Positions 18,285 through 27,200 are shown, counted from the stretch's first letter. The stretch is DNA of 64,000 bases from Duganella aquatilis (GCF_009674565.1 NZ_WKJL01000001.1:124001-188000); one strand, 5' to 3'. Made by a program: numbers and translations. The notes: generated by a model from the letters alone, not told the origin.

Positions 18285-18835
18285 TGGCTGCTCTCTCTTT
18301 CGTTCCACAACAAATCCTTCAATCTGTGCCGCGCATGAAACATGCGGGTCTTGACCGTGTTCAGCGGGCACTCGACAATCTCGGCGATATCGGCATACGC
18401 CATCTCGTGATAATAAGTCAGCACCATCACCGCCCGCTGCGCCGCCGGCAGCGCATCGAGCGCGTCGGCCACGGTCTGCTGCAATTGCTGGCGGCCGAGC
18501 ACTTGTTCCGGCCGGCTGTCGCCCTCATCTTCGTACAGCGACGCGTCCGATTCGACCGGTTCGTCGGTCAGTTTCAAGCCTTTCAGGGTCTTGCGGTAAG
18601 CGATCGCGAAAATCCAGGTGGAAGGCTTGCAACTGCCGTCATAGCTGGCCGCCTTTTGCCAGACGACCAACATGGTGTCATTGACCACTTCTTCGATCAG
18701 CGCCGGATTGCGCGCCATGCGCCCGGCAAAACGCGACAGGCGTGGGAAATACGACCGGTATAGCGTCTCGAAGGCGTGCCTGTCCCCGGCAGCGATCCTG
18801 CCCAGCAGTTGTGCATCTTCTGAATCCGGGGTCAT
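18281..18835 (-). CDS. ECF (sigma-70 family) RNA polymerase sigma factor
   Basis: This 184-residue regulator has region 2 (about 20-90, with Y-R-S-Y-F-P-R-L and V-V-N-D-T-M-L-V-V-W) and region 4 (about 115-175, with L-P-A-A-Q-R-A-V-M-V-L-T-Y-Y and N-T-V-K-T-R-M-F-H-A-R). A linker rich in D and E separates them. GGAGG stands upstream of the ATG. It leads an operon with its anti-sigma factor, an S8 protease and a porin, each overlapping the next by 4 bp. Autoregulation is likely for this class but no promoter motif was proven. Confidence 0.93.
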   Translation of the reverse strand: MTPDSEDAQLLGRIAAGDRHAFETLYRSYFPRLSRFAGRMARNPALIEEVVNDTMLVVWQKAASYDGSCKPSTWIFAIAYRKTLKGLKLTDEPVESDASLYEDEGDSRPEQVLGRQQLQQTVADALDALPAAQRAVMVLTYYHEMAYADIAEIVECPLNTVKTRMFHARHRLKDLLWNERESSQ

Positions 18836-18923
18836 CCAACTTCCTCCATTTTTCCCGTTAATACCTTGCCGAACGCAAACGGTTCTACAAATCGGGAAAT
18901 AATTTTTAGGCTACCATGCGCAT

Positions 18924-19760
18924 ATGAACCTGAACCAGCAAATTGACCAATTGAGCACCTTTCTGCAGCGCCACGAGCGCGTGCTGGTGCTGACCGGCGC
19001 CGGCCTGAGCACGGCGTCCGGCATTCCCGACTACCGCGACAAGGACGGCGTGCGGCGCGGCCGCAACCCGATCCAGGGGCCGGATTTCCGCAAATCCGAG
19101 GCCGTGCGCCGCCGCTACTGGGCGCGCAGCATGGCCGGCTATCCGACCCTGGCCGGCGCCGCGCCGAATGCCGGCCACCGCGCGCTGGCCGAGCTGGAAG
19201 CGGCCGGCCGCATCCACGCCATCATCACGCAAAACGTCGATGGCCTGCACACCGCTGCCGGCAGCCGCAGGCTGATCGAGCTGCATGGCAATATCCACGG
19301 CGTGCTGTGCCTGGACTGCCGCGCCGTCCATCCGCGCAGCGCGATCCAGGACTGGCTGGCGCAGGCCAACCCGTCGCTGGTGCCGACCGGGCCGGCGGGC
19401 GAGGTGGTGCCCGAGGCGCGGCCGGACGGCGACGCCGAGGTCGAACTGGACGAATTCCAGGATTTCCAGCTGCCGGTGTGCGCGGCTTGCGGCGGCGTGT
19501 TGCAGCCCGACGTGATCTTCTTCGGCGATAACATCCCGCCGCAGCGCACCGCCGACGCCTTGCAATGGGCCGACGAGGCGGACGCGGTGCTGGTGGTCGG
19601 GTCGTCGCTGATGGTGTTTTCGGGCTTCCGCTTCGCCAAGCTGGCTGCGCAAGCAAACAAGCCGATCGCGGCCATCAACCTGGGCAAAACCCGGGCGGAC
19701 GACCTGATCGGCCTGAAGGTGGAGGCGTCGGCGGTGGAAGTGCTGCCGTTGCTGCTTTAA
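18924..19760 (+). CDS. Sirtuin-family NAD-dependent protein deacylase
   Basis: This 278-residue protein has the Rossmann start L-T-G-A-G-L-S-T-A-S-G-I-P-D-Y-R, T-Q-N-V-D-G-L-H, the catalytic histidine in E-L-H-G-N, and two Cys pairs (C-L-D-C and C-A-A-C) for zinc, separated by an acidic insertion. D-V-I-F-F-G-D-N and V-V-G-S-S-L complete the NAD site. The absence of the A-x-x-x-Y-x-x-R pattern of CobB and the SIRT4-like layout suggest class II. It is divergent from the sigma factor gene. The stop overlaps the convergent flgO-like stop (TTAA). Substrates are unknown. Confidence 0.92.
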   Translation: MNLNQQIDQLSTFLQRHERVLVLTGAGLSTASGIPDYRDKDGVRRGRNPIQGPDFRKSEAVRRRYWARSMAGYPTLAGAAPNAGHRALAELEAAGRIHAIITQNVDGLHTAAGSRRLIELHGNIHGVLCLDCRAVHPRSAIQDWLAQANPSLVPTGPAGEVVPEARPDGDAEVELDEFQDFQLPVCAACGGVLQPDVIFFGDNIPPQRTADALQWADEADAVLVVGSSLMVFSGFRFAKLAAQANKPIAAINLGKTRADDLIGLKVEASAVEVLPLLL

Positions 19761-20311
19761 CGCTGCAGCATCGAGCGGACGATGGCTTCCTTGGCCAGCA
19801 CGTAGTCATGGCCGGCCAGCACGAAGTTGGTGTTTGGCTGGATTACCTTGATGTTGATGAACACCATGTCGCTGGTCTCGGCATAGGAGCCGACCACGAT
19901 CGCCTGCGCGTTGTGGCTGGTGGCGACTTCGCCGATCTCGCGGGTCAGCATCAGCTCGCCCTGGTTGCGCTTCAGGTAGACGCTGTTGCGCAGCTTCATT
20001 TCCAGCATGCTCAGGCCGCCTTGCGCCATGCGCGTTGACACCTGTTCCGAGACCAGCCGGCCCAGGGTGGTGGTCTGGTCCAGCGCGTCGATGTTGACCA
20101 CGGTGGCGACGATCAGCGGCTTGTCGGCCACCAGCTTGCCGCTCAGCTGCTGCAGCAGCGCGTCGGCCGCCTTGTAGTTGGCGTTGATGAACTGGTTGGG
20201 CGTAATGGTGGCGTAGTTGCCTTCTTCGTTCTTCGGCGACGAGGAGCAGGCCGCCAGCATCAGCAGTGGCGCGGCCAGCACGGCGGCGCGCGTCAGGGAT
20301 TTAATCAGCAT
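19757..20311 (-). CDS. FlgO-family outer-membrane lipoprotein
   Basis: The 184-residue protein has a lipoprotein signal ending L-A-A-C-S-S-S (Cys near residue 22) and a single FlgO-like domain (D-A-L-L-Q-Q-L to the C-terminus), with V-A-T-V-V-N-I-D and Q-A-I-V-V-G-S-Y. FlgO of Vibrio is an outer-membrane protein linked to flagellar stability and motility. No other flagellar gene lies nearby, so a flagellar role here is unproven. It begins at a TAATG overlap with the upstream lipoprotein gene, so the two work as a pair. Confidence 0.8.
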   Translation of the reverse strand: MLIKSLTRAAVLAAPLLMLAACSSSPKNEEGNYATITPNQFINANYKAADALLQQLSGKLVADKPLIVATVVNIDALDQTTTLGRLVSEQVSTRMAQGGLSMLEMKLRNSVYLKRNQGELMLTREIGEVATSHNAQAIVVGSYAETSDMVFINIKVIQPNTNFVLAGHDYVLAKEAIVRSMLQR

Positions 20312-21006
20312 TACATGTCTCCGCGCACCTGGAAGGTACGGGTCAGTTTAGGTTCTTCGGGCTTGGGATCGACGATGCCGTACAGGATGCGGTCGCTGTC
20401 GGCCACGTAATAGGCGGAGGTGCTGCGCGCCACATAGCGGTACTGGTCGGACACCGAGACGGTGACGATGATTTCGGTCTTCGGCGTGTCGCCCGGCGCG
20501 AACTGGGCGTTGAACCAGTCGTAGGCATCCCAGGCGCCGGCGCCGACCGCCACGTTGAGCAGCGCCGGGGCTTCGATCTCGCTCAGCAGCCAGACGCCGC
20601 TGCCGAGGATGGCGCGCTCGCCGTGGTAGCGGTATTGCGGACGGTTGGCGCTGAAGGTCACGGCCTGCACGTCCATCTCGACCTTCAGCGAGCCGGCCGG
20701 GGTGCGCGACACCACGTGGCCGTCGTTCACCAGCGAGGTGGTCAGCTGGGTCGCCAGCGCGTGCTGGAACGGCGTCGCGTCTTTTGGTTCATTGATGTAC
20801 ACCGGGCGCGGCGGGCTTTTCTTCAGCTCGGCCACCACGTGTTTCTCGATATTGTCGGAAATCACGCCCCAGTGATAGGCCGCTTGCAGCTTGGCCTGCT
20901 TGGTGGTGGGGAAGTTGGCTGCCAGCGGCGTCGGCGTGTAGCGCGATGCGCATCCTGCCAGCAGCATCATCCCGGCCGCCAGTGCCATTGCAGTTTTCAG
21001 CGCCAT
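20311..21006 (-). CDS. Lipoprotein of unknown function paired with FlgO-like protein
   Basis: This 231-residue protein has a lipobox L-L-A-G-C (Cys near residue 19) and a soluble alpha/beta domain with no motif I can name for certain. Visible features are an A-Y-H-W-G-V segment, a K-V-E-M-D-V-Q-A-V-T-F strand and repeated short T/V-rich strands near E-I-I-V-T-V-S-V. Its TAA overlaps the ATG of the FlgO-like gene by one base (TAATG), so the two are translationally coupled. A FlgP- or FlgT-like partner role is possible but not supported by a clear motif. Confidence 0.7.
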   Translation of the reverse strand: MALKTAMALAAGMMLLAGCASRYTPTPLAANFPTTKQAKLQAAYHWGVISDNIEKHVVAELKKSPPRPVYINEPKDATPFQHALATQLTTSLVNDGHVVSRTPAGSLKVEMDVQAVTFSANRPQYRYHGERAILGSGVWLLSEIEAPALLNVAVGAGAWDAYDWFNAQFAPGDTPKTEIIVTVSVSDQYRYVARSTSAYYVADSDRILYGIVDPKPEEPKLTRTFQVRGDM

Positions 21007-21117
21007 GATAGCCTCGTCGTCAAGTATTCTGTCCGGTCGCGGCCAAGCGCTGGCCGCGAATGTAAAATCATCTTCGTCCAGTTTAGCATGGATGTTTCTA
21101 ATTAGAAATTCTCCCGG

Positions 21118-21146
21118 CGATAAAAAACCCGGTACGGGACCGGGTT
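21118..21146 (-). terminator. Rho-independent terminator of smpB
   Basis: Read on the minus strand, AACCCGGT pairs with ACCGGGTT around a 5-base loop (21126-21133 with 21139-21146) and is followed by a run of six T. It lies about 22 bp beyond the smpB stop. Confidence 0.85.
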
Positions 21147-21168
21147 GTGTACGGGGCGCGCAACAGTT

Positions 21169-21618
21169 TTAACGGCGATGGACTTTCATCGCGGCCGCGA
21201 CTTCGCGCTTGCCGTCGCGATCTTTCTCGGTGGCACGTTTGTCGTGCATTTTCTTTCCCTTGGCCAGGCCGATTTCACATTTGATGCGGCCGCCCTTGTA
21301 GTGCAGGTTGAGCGGCACCAGGGTATAGCCGGCGCGCACCACCTTGCCGATCAGTTTGTCGATTTCCTGGCGGTGCAGCAGCAGCTTGCGGGTGCGCACC
21401 GCTTCCGGGCTGATGTGGGTGGAGGCGGTCGGCAGGGCGCTGATGTGGGCGCCGAACAGGTACAGCTCGTCGCCCTTGATGGTGACGTAGGCTTCCTTGA
21501 TCTGCACGCGGGCGTCGCGGATGGCCTTGACTTCCCAGCCTTCGAGCACGATGCCGGCTTCGAAGCGGTCTTCGATGAAGTAGTCAAAAAAGGCTTTTTT
21601 GTTATCAGCTATGGTCAT
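21169..21618 (-). CDS. smpB: SmpB, tmRNA-binding protein
   Basis: This 149-residue RNA-binding protein partners tmRNA in rescue of stalled ribosomes. The family motifs are intact: [16 protein letters not shown] near the start, L-L-L-H-R-Q-E-I, and [11 protein letters not shown], with the basic C-terminal tail ([12 protein letters not shown]) that enters the decoding centre. It is divergent from ratA, a frequent proteobacterial neighbour, and has its own terminator. No ssrA was found in the window. Confidence 0.97.
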   Translation of the reverse strand: MTIADNKKAFFDYFIEDRFEAGIVLEGWEVKAIRDARVQIKEAYVTIKGDELYLFGAHISALPTASTHISPEAVRTRKLLLHRQEIDKLIGKVVRAGYTLVPLNLHYKGGRIKCEIGLAKGKKMHDKRATEKDRDGKREVAAAMKVHRR

Positions 21619-21693
21619 GTGTGGGTATCGGTTAAACTACTGCTGCGCGCCGTCGGACGCGAATAATTCAACATCATAGCAAATGGTTAGACA

Positions 21694-22128
21694 ATGGCAG
21701 TAGTACACAAATCAGTTTTCCTGGGTTACAGCGCGCAGCAAATGTTCGATCTGGTGGCTGGCATCGAGGACTATCCCAAATTCTTGCCGTGGTGCGGTGG
21801 GGTCGAGATCCGTGAGCGGAATGGCAATACCGTGGTGGCCAGTGTCGGCATCAACTACCACGGCGTCAAGCAGAGTTTTACCACGTCCAATGAAAACACG
21901 GCGCCGACCTCCATCAAGATGCAGCTGGTGGACGGTCCTTTCAAGTGCCTGGATGGCGTCTGGTCGTTCAAGCCGTTGCGCGACGACGCCTGCAAGATCG
22001 AGCTGGACCTGCATTACGAGTTTTCCAGCGGCTTGCTGGACAAGCTGGTGGGGCCGGTGTTCGGCATGATCGCCAACAGCATGGTCGATTCCTTCTGCAA
22101 GCGGGCGGAAACGGTGTATGGCGGCTGA
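21694..22128 (+). CDS. RatA/Coq10-family START-domain protein
   Basis: The 144-residue protein is a single START/polyketide-cyclase-like domain with the family opening S-A-Q-Q-M-F-D-L-V and D-Y-P-K-F-L-P-W-C, and the late D-K-L-V-G-P-V-F helix. Relatives are called RatA (reported to block 70S assembly in E. coli) or Coq10-like ubiquinone-binding proteins; the sequence does not decide between these roles. The gene overlaps the rnfH-like gene by 11 bp and is divergent from smpB, the same trio seen in many gammaproteobacteria and betaproteobacteria. Confidence 0.92.
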   Translation: MAVVHKSVFLGYSAQQMFDLVAGIEDYPKFLPWCGGVEIRERNGNTVVASVGINYHGVKQSFTTSNENTAPTSIKMQLVDGPFKCLDGVWSFKPLRDDACKIELDLHYEFSSGLLDKLVGPVFGMIANSMVDSFCKRAETVYGG

Positions 22129-22408
22129 GACCTTCTCCATCCAGGTGTGCTACGCCAGCGACGCGGTGCAGTTCCTGCGCGAGCTGCAGGTGCCGGCCGG
22201 CACGACGCTGGAGCAGGCGGTCGCCCTGAGCGGCGTGCTGCAGGAAGTGCCCGGCCTGGAGCTGAGCCAGCTGCAAACCGGCATCTACGCCAAGAAGAAG
22301 CCGCTGGACACCCTGCTGCGCGCCCACGACCGCATCGAACTCTACCGTCCCCTGATCGCCGACCCCAAGAACGCCCGCCGCCGCCGCAAAACTCCCGCCC
22401 CCGGTTGA
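22118..22408 (+). CDS. RnfH-family ubiquitin-like protein
   Basis: This 96-residue protein has a beta-grasp fold signature: E-L-Q-V-P-A-G-T-T-L-E-Q-A-V, then L-E-L-S-Q-L-Q-T-G-I-Y, and R-I-E-L-Y-R-P-L-I-A-D-P-K. It ends in a basic tail (A-R-R-R-R-K). RnfH proteins accompany ratA, here with an 11-bp overlap, but their function is unclear. The N-terminus lies inside ratA, so translation is probably coupled. Confidence 0.9.
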   Translation: MAAETFSIQVCYASDAVQFLRELQVPAGTTLEQAVALSGVLQEVPGLELSQLQTGIYAKKKPLDTLLRAHDRIELYRPLIADPKNARRRRKTPAPG

Positions 22409-22439
22409 TGTAGATCATACGAGCCGATCCAGGCAAGCC

Positions 22440-22469
22440 CACCATGAGACCTCCAGCGTCTCAGTGGTG
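22440..22469 (+). repeat. Imperfect hairpin downstream of rnfH
   Basis: CACCATGAGAC (22440-22450) can pair with GTCTCAGTGGTG (22458-22469) with one bulged base and a 7-base loop. No T-run follows. It may be a weak terminator for ratA-rnfH. Confidence 0.35.
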
Positions 22470-22475
22470 AGCGTT

Positions 22476-22753
22476 ATGACATCCGAACCTGATTCCTCAA
22501 TACAGTTTGCTTACGGCGCAGCTTTTCACGGAATCTTTACGCCTGCGTTAGCTCCGTGGAGTTCCGCACGCTAAAGCTGCTTCTGGAAGCCGAGCCAGAA
22601 ATAGGCGCCAAGTTGCGAGGTTCGCGCAATTCGCGAGGATTGGATTATTGCGGTTGCATGGTCTATTACTCATACGAACCGATTTTTGAAGCTGAGCTGG
22701 AAGCGCATTATCAGGAGGTGTTGCGTGCGCGTCGGGCGCGATTGCGTGGTTAA
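22476..22753 (+). other. Possible small or frameshifted gene
   Basis: Two short open frames lie end to end. The first starts at ATG 22476 and stops at the TAA at 22572-22574 after 32 codons. The second can start at GTG 22556 and gives 65 residues with an acidic middle and an arginine-rich end (R-A-R-R-A-R-L-R-G). A single frameshift near 22560-22572 would join them into one protein of about 90 residues. The stop overlaps the convergent hydrolase stop (TTAA). I recognise no family and no clear ribosome site, so it may be a decayed gene or chance. Otherwise the 22409-22749 gap holds only the hairpin above. Confidence 0.25.
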
Positions 22754-23946
22754 CGGAGGTTGGCTAGCACGAAATCCCGCGTTGCTTGCTGGCGGAAGAA
22801 TTCGGTGTGCCAGACCTGGTTTTGTTTCTGTTCGGCGCTGCCGAAGCTGAGGATCTGGTCCGCGTCCGGCGTGCCTTGGGGCAGTAGAACGCCGGCGTAG
22901 GGGACCACCATGTCGTTGGCGTCCGTCATCAGTGCGCGGCTCAGCAGGGAGCCGGTTTGCTCCAGCACCGAGTCGCCGAAGTCGAAATTGGCGCGCGCAT
23001 AGTAGCTGTTGGCGCTGCTCAGCAGCGAGCCGCTGCCGTCCAGCAGCTGGATCAGCGTGGAGCCGCTCGCCAGCGCCTGCACGCTCGGCCGGCCGAAGCC
23101 CAGCGACACCACCATCCGCGCCAGCCCGATCACCACATCCAGCGCCATGCCGCCACTGAGCGACGCCAGCAGCGCCGCCACGTTCAGAAAGTGCTGGATC
23201 TCGTCCGGCGCCGCCAGCGGCGACCCCTGGTTGGCCGCCGCCACGAAGATCACCTTGCCCAGCTTGCCGATGCGCCCGGCCCGCGCCCGCGCGATATCGG
23301 CCAGGCCCTCGCTCAACATCGAGCGTACCACCAGTCCGCCACGGCTGTGGCACAGGATGTCCACCTCCCAGTCCGCGTTGAACGGCAAGCGCTGCAACAG
23401 GTGCAGTGCGTTTTGCTGCGGCGTCCTGGCGATGGTCCAGTGGTCGTAGCCGAACACCCGGCCTTCGTAACGCTCCAGCAGCGGCTGCAAATCGAGTTCG
23501 CCAAACGCGCCGGCCGTCGAACTGAAGACGCCGTGCACCAGCAGCAGCACCTTGCGCCCGCGCGTCGCCGCCAGTTCCTGCGGCGTGGCCGGCTGCCCAT
23601 GGCCATGCCGCAGGGCCAGCAGGCGCTCCGGCTTGCTGTGCGCTTCGATCTTGTCGATCATCGCCTGCGTCATGCGCTCCCTGGCGTTCAAGGTGGCCTG
23701 CACGATCCAGTCCCAGCCGGCCTGCGGCGCCAGTGAGGGACTGGCGGACGGAAACACAAACTGCACGCAGCCGCTGTCCTTGTGGCGCACGATGTGCAGT
23801 TCGGTGTCGGCGATCAGCGTGGCCGGCAACGGCGGCGTGCCGGCCATTGGCTGCAAGTCCGGCATCGCCGCCAGCAAGGCGCGATCGTCCAGCGCGTCCT
23901 GCAGGGCGCGCTGCAATTCGGCTTGCTTGTTGGGAGTGAGCGGCAT
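22750..23946 (-). CDS. Alpha/beta-hydrolase (lipase/esterase-like)
   Basis: This 398-residue protein has a helical N-terminal region of about 130 residues, then the hydrolase core: V-L-L-L-V-H-G-V-F-S-S oxyanion region, Y-D-H-W-T, and the nucleophile elbow C-H-S-R-G-G with serine as likely nucleophile. The later N-D-M-V-V-P segment should carry the acid and V-W-H-T-E the histidine. No signal peptide is seen, so it is probably cytoplasmic. The ATG at 23946 is used; an in-frame TTG 16 codons upstream is less likely. Substrate is unknown. Confidence 0.75.
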   Translation of the reverse strand: MPLTPNKQAELQRALQDALDDRALLAAMPDLQPMAGTPPLPATLIADTELHIVRHKDSGCVQFVFPSASPSLAPQAGWDWIVQATLNARERMTQAMIDKIEAHSKPERLLALRHGHGQPATPQELAATRGRKVLLLVHGVFSSTAGAFGELDLQPLLERYEGRVFGYDHWTIARTPQQNALHLLQRLPFNADWEVDILCHSRGGLVVRSMLSEGLADIARARAGRIGKLGKVIFVAAANQGSPLAAPDEIQHFLNVAALLASLSGGMALDVVIGLARMVVSLGFGRPSVQALASGSTLIQLLDGSGSLLSSANSYYARANFDFGDSVLEQTGSLLSRALMTDANDMVVPYAGVLLPQGTPDADQILSFGSAEQKQNQVWHTEFFRQQATRDFVLANLR

Positions 23947-24076
23947 GCCGCCAAGTGTACCGCTGTCCGTGGCACGCGCTTTGCACTGTTGCAAAGAGGC
24001 TTTGCGTGGATAGGCCTTCCTGGCACCCTGCGGCCCAACCTAAGATACACTGATCGTTACTAGCGGAAAAGAGTCC

Positions 24077-24916
24077 ATGATGAGACGCAACCGGATGTAC
24101 CTGATCGCCACATTGTGGTGCAGCTTGCCCGCCGCGCATGCGGCTGCGGCCTGCCCGCCAGTCACGCGCGTCGGTCTCAGCGACCTGGGCTATACCTCCT
24201 ACCGCGATCAGGGGCGCATCGCCGGCATCGCCGTCGACGTCGCCAACGAGATGGGCCGCCGCACCGGCTGCAAGTTCGAGTTCCACTGGTATCCGCGTCA
24301 GCGCCTGTTCGTGGAGTTGGCGGCGGGCCGCATCGACATGACCATGGGCGCGCTGCGCACACCCGAGCGCGACGCCTACGCGCGCTACCTGCCTTACGCC
24401 TGGCTGCAATACGACCTGGTGCTGGCGCAATCAGGCGGCCGGCAATACGCCAGCCTGAGCGACTTTGTCGCGCACGGCAGCGGACGGCTCAACGTCACGC
24501 GCGGCGCGGCGTATGACACCGCCATCGAAACCCAGCTGGCGCTGCTGGCCTCCGCTGGCCGGCTGGAAGTGGTGAATGATTTTGAAACCGTGTTCGGCAA
24601 GCTGGAAATGGGCCGCGCCGACGGCACGCTGGCGACGCCGCCCATCTACGGCAAATACCTGAAGCACAGCCGGCTGAAAGCGCGCACGGTGATCGTGCCG
24701 CTGCCGGAGGCGACGCCGCAGTTCACCGGCATCTACCTGTCGAAGCAAACCATTTCGCCGGCGGTGCGCCAGCGCTATGCGGCGGCCTTGAAAGCCATGA
24801 CGGAAGAGCAGAAGGTGCGCGCCATTTACACCCATTATTTTGACGAAGCCACCGTCAAGCGCACCTTCCGCCTCGGACCGGCGCCGCTGCTGGGCGCCTT
24901 GTCCGCCGAGGACTGA
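24077..24916 (+). CDS. Periplasmic solute-binding protein (SBP family 3-like)
   Basis: The 279-residue protein has a signal peptide (cleaved near A-H-A-A-A) and an amino-acid-type type II periplasmic binding fold: G-I-A-V-D-V-A-N-E-M-G-R-R near residue 52, R-I-D-M-T-M-G-A-L-R-T near 88, and the hinge segment A-D-G-T-L-A-T. No permease or ATPase gene is adjacent, so it is either an orphan transporter subunit or a sensor-like protein. It is preceded by a GGAAAAGAG-type site and converges on the GH3 gene. Confidence 0.85.
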   Translation: MMRRNRMYLIATLWCSLPAAHAAAACPPVTRVGLSDLGYTSYRDQGRIAGIAVDVANEMGRRTGCKFEFHWYPRQRLFVELAAGRIDMTMGALRTPERDAYARYLPYAWLQYDLVLAQSGGRQYASLSDFVAHGSGRLNVTRGAAYDTAIETQLALLASAGRLEVVNDFETVFGKLEMGRADGTLATPPIYGKYLKHSRLKARTVIVPLPEATPQFTGIYLSKQTISPAVRQRYAAALKAMTEEQKVRAIYTHYFDEATVKRTFRLGPAPLLGALSAED

Positions 24917-24932
24917 CGGCCTTAGCGGCCGT
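24916..24932. terminator. Small hairpin between convergent genes
   Basis: ACGGCC (24916-24921) pairs with GGCCGT (24927-24932) around TTAGC, exactly between the solute-binding gene and the convergent GH3 gene, whose stop lies in the loop. There is no T-run, so termination is uncertain. Confidence 0.35.
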
Positions 24933-27165
24933 TGACGTCCACGCTGGCCGCATCCAGCTTGACCTTGACGCTGGCCGCCGGCTTGGCGCCGGCCGATTCG
25001 GCCAGCGTCACCAGGTATTCGCCGGCGGCGATCTTCCAGGTCTTGCTGGCGCTGTCGTAGACGCCGACCAGGCGCGGATCGATCTTCACCGTGGCCTTGC
25101 CGCTGGCGCCGGCCTTCAGCGCCAGCTTGTTCCAGCCGCCCAGGCGCTTCGGCGCTTCCCAGCCGCCGGCCACTGGTGATACATAAACCTGGCCCACCGC
25201 CTTGCCGTCACGCGCGCCGGTGTTCTTGATGCTGAAGCTGACGTCGATGCCTTTGCCCGCAGGCTGGGCGCTCAGGTCGGCATAAGCAAAGCTGGTGTAC
25301 GACAGGCCGTAACCGAACGGGAACAGCGGCTTGTGGCCCTTCAGGTCGAACCACTTGTAGCCGACCGCCGCGCCTTCGATGTTGTAGTCGGTGACGAAAT
25401 TCTCGATGACGTTTTCGTCCTTGGCATTGGCGTCGCCATCCAGCTTCGGACGCGGCAGCTGCGCCAGCGAGGCAGGGAAGGTGGCCGGCAGGTGGCCGGA
25501 CGGATTCACTTCGCCGCTCAGCACGCGCGCGATGGCCGCGCCGCCGTTGGAGCCGGAATACCAGGCTTCCACCACCGCGCCGACCTGCTCCAGCCACGGC
25601 ATGACCACCGGTCCTCCGGTCTGCAGCACCACCACGGTTTTCGGATTGGCCTTGGCCACGGCGGCGATCAGCGCGTTCTGCTGGCCCGGCAGATTCAGGT
25701 CGTCGGCGTCGAAGCTCTCGGCCATCCACTGGTTGCCGAAGACGATCACCACGTCGCTGCTGGCCGCCAGCTTGGCGGCGGCGGCGGCGTCCTTGCCGTC
25801 GTTATAGGTCAGCTTGGCCTTGGTCAGCCTGGCCAGTTCGCCCATCGGCGACGAGCGGTGATAGACGATCGGGCCGGGGAAATGCGTCGGGCCTTCGTTC
25901 GGCACCGCCGAACCGCCTTTCGGATACACCTGCGCCGAACCGCCGCCCGACAGCACGCCGACGTCCGCATGGCCGCCGATGATGGCGATGCTGCGCACAT
26001 TGGCCGCCAGCGGCAGCAGGTTGTGCTGGTTCTTCAGCAGCACGATGGCTTCTTCGGCGTCGGCCTGCGACACCTTGCCGTGCGCGGCGAAGTCGATGCC
26101 GGCGTCGGCCGACGTTGGCGTCGCCACCGGATGTTCGACCACGCCGTTGGCAAACATGGTGCGCGTGATGCGCTTGACCATGTCGTCCAGGCGCGCTACC
26201 GGCACGTGGCGGTTGACCACCGCTTCCTTCAGCGCTTCGTTGAAATAGCCGGATTTATCGAAGGGGAAGCCGGACTGCTGGTCCAGGCCGCGGTTGGCCG
26301 CCGGGATGGTCGAGTGGGTCGCGCCCCAGTCGGACATCACATAGCCCGGATACTTCCAGTCGTGCTTGAGCACTTCGTTGAGCAGGTAGTCGTTCTCGCA
26401 GGCGTAGTCGCCGTTGATGCGGTTGTAGGAGCACATCACCGAGCCGGGCTGGCCGGCCTCGATGGCGAATTGCAACGCCAGCAGGTCCGACATGCGGCCG
26501 GCCTGGTCGTCGATCTTGACGTTGATGTGATTGCGGTTGGTTTCCTGGTCGTTGAAGGCGTAGTGCTTGACCGTCGAAATGATGTGGTTCGACTGGATGC
26601 CCTTGATCTGCGCGCCGACCATGTGACCGGCCAGCAGCGGATCTTCGCCGCCGTATTCGAAGTTGCGGCCATTGCGCGGTTCGCGCATCAGGTTGACGCC
26701 GCCGGCCAGCAGCACATTGAAGCCGGTGCTGCGCGCTTCGCTGCCGATCATGGCGCCGCCGGCAAAGGCCAGCTCGGGATTCCAGGTGGCGGTGGTGGCC
26801 AGGCCGGAAGGCAGGGAAGTGCGCTCGTACGGCTTCTTGGACACGGCCTGCGTGGCGACGCCGACGCCGGCGTCCGATTGCCATTGCGGCGGCAGGCCAA
26901 GGCGGGCGATGCCCGGCACCCAGCCGGCCGAGTCCGCACGGCCTTCTTTCGGCTGCTCGTATTTTTTCGGCGAGAACTCGGTCGAGAAGTAGGCGAACAC
27001 GGTCTGGATTTTTTCATCCAGCGTCATCGCTTTGACCAGCTGCTCGGCGCGCGCGTCCGGCGACTGCCTGGCGTCGAGCCAGGGTTTGTCTGCGTCTGCG
27101 GCGTGGGCGCCGGTCAACATGAGGGGATAAGCCAGTGCCAGAGACAGCCAGAGACGCTTCTTCAT
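24922..27165 (-). CDS. Glycoside hydrolase family 3 beta-glucosidase, exported
   Basis: This 747-residue protein has a signal peptide (M-K-K-R-L-W-L, cleaved near A-H-A-A), a GH3 N-terminal barrel with the nucleophile D279 in M-S-D-W-G-A, a GH3 C-terminal domain (I-V-L-L-K-N and later S-D-V-V-I-V-F-G-N), and a fibronectin-III-like end (F-P-F-G-Y-G-L-S-Y, about 600-730). It should release glucose from beta-linked glucosides in the periplasm. It is the last of five co-oriented sugar genes, 35 bp after the GH94 gene, with AAGGA upstream. Confidence 0.92.
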   Translation of the reverse strand: MKKRLWLSLALAYPLMLTGAHAADADKPWLDARQSPDARAEQLVKAMTLDEKIQTVFAYFSTEFSPKKYEQPKEGRADSAGWVPGIARLGLPPQWQSDAGVGVATQAVSKKPYERTSLPSGLATTATWNPELAFAGGAMIGSEARSTGFNVLLAGGVNLMREPRNGRNFEYGGEDPLLAGHMVGAQIKGIQSNHIISTVKHYAFNDQETNRNHINVKIDDQAGRMSDLLALQFAIEAGQPGSVMCSYNRINGDYACENDYLLNEVLKHDWKYPGYVMSDWGATHSTIPAANRGLDQQSGFPFDKSGYFNEALKEAVVNRHVPVARLDDMVKRITRTMFANGVVEHPVATPTSADAGIDFAAHGKVSQADAEEAIVLLKNQHNLLPLAANVRSIAIIGGHADVGVLSGGGSAQVYPKGGSAVPNEGPTHFPGPIVYHRSSPMGELARLTKAKLTYNDGKDAAAAAKLAASSDVVIVFGNQWMAESFDADDLNLPGQQNALIAAVAKANPKTVVVLQTGGPVVMPWLEQVGAVVEAWYSGSNGGAAIARVLSGEVNPSGHLPATFPASLAQLPRPKLDGDANAKDENVIENFVTDYNIEGAAVGYKWFDLKGHKPLFPFGYGLSYTSFAYADLSAQPAGKGIDVSFSIKNTGARDGKAVGQVYVSPVAGGWEAPKRLGGWNKLALKAGASGKATVKIDPRLVGVYDSASKTWKIAAGEYLVTLAESAGAKPAASVKVKLDAASVDVNGR

Positions 27166-27200
27166 ACGATACAGTGTCCTTATAATTTTTTAGTTAATCT

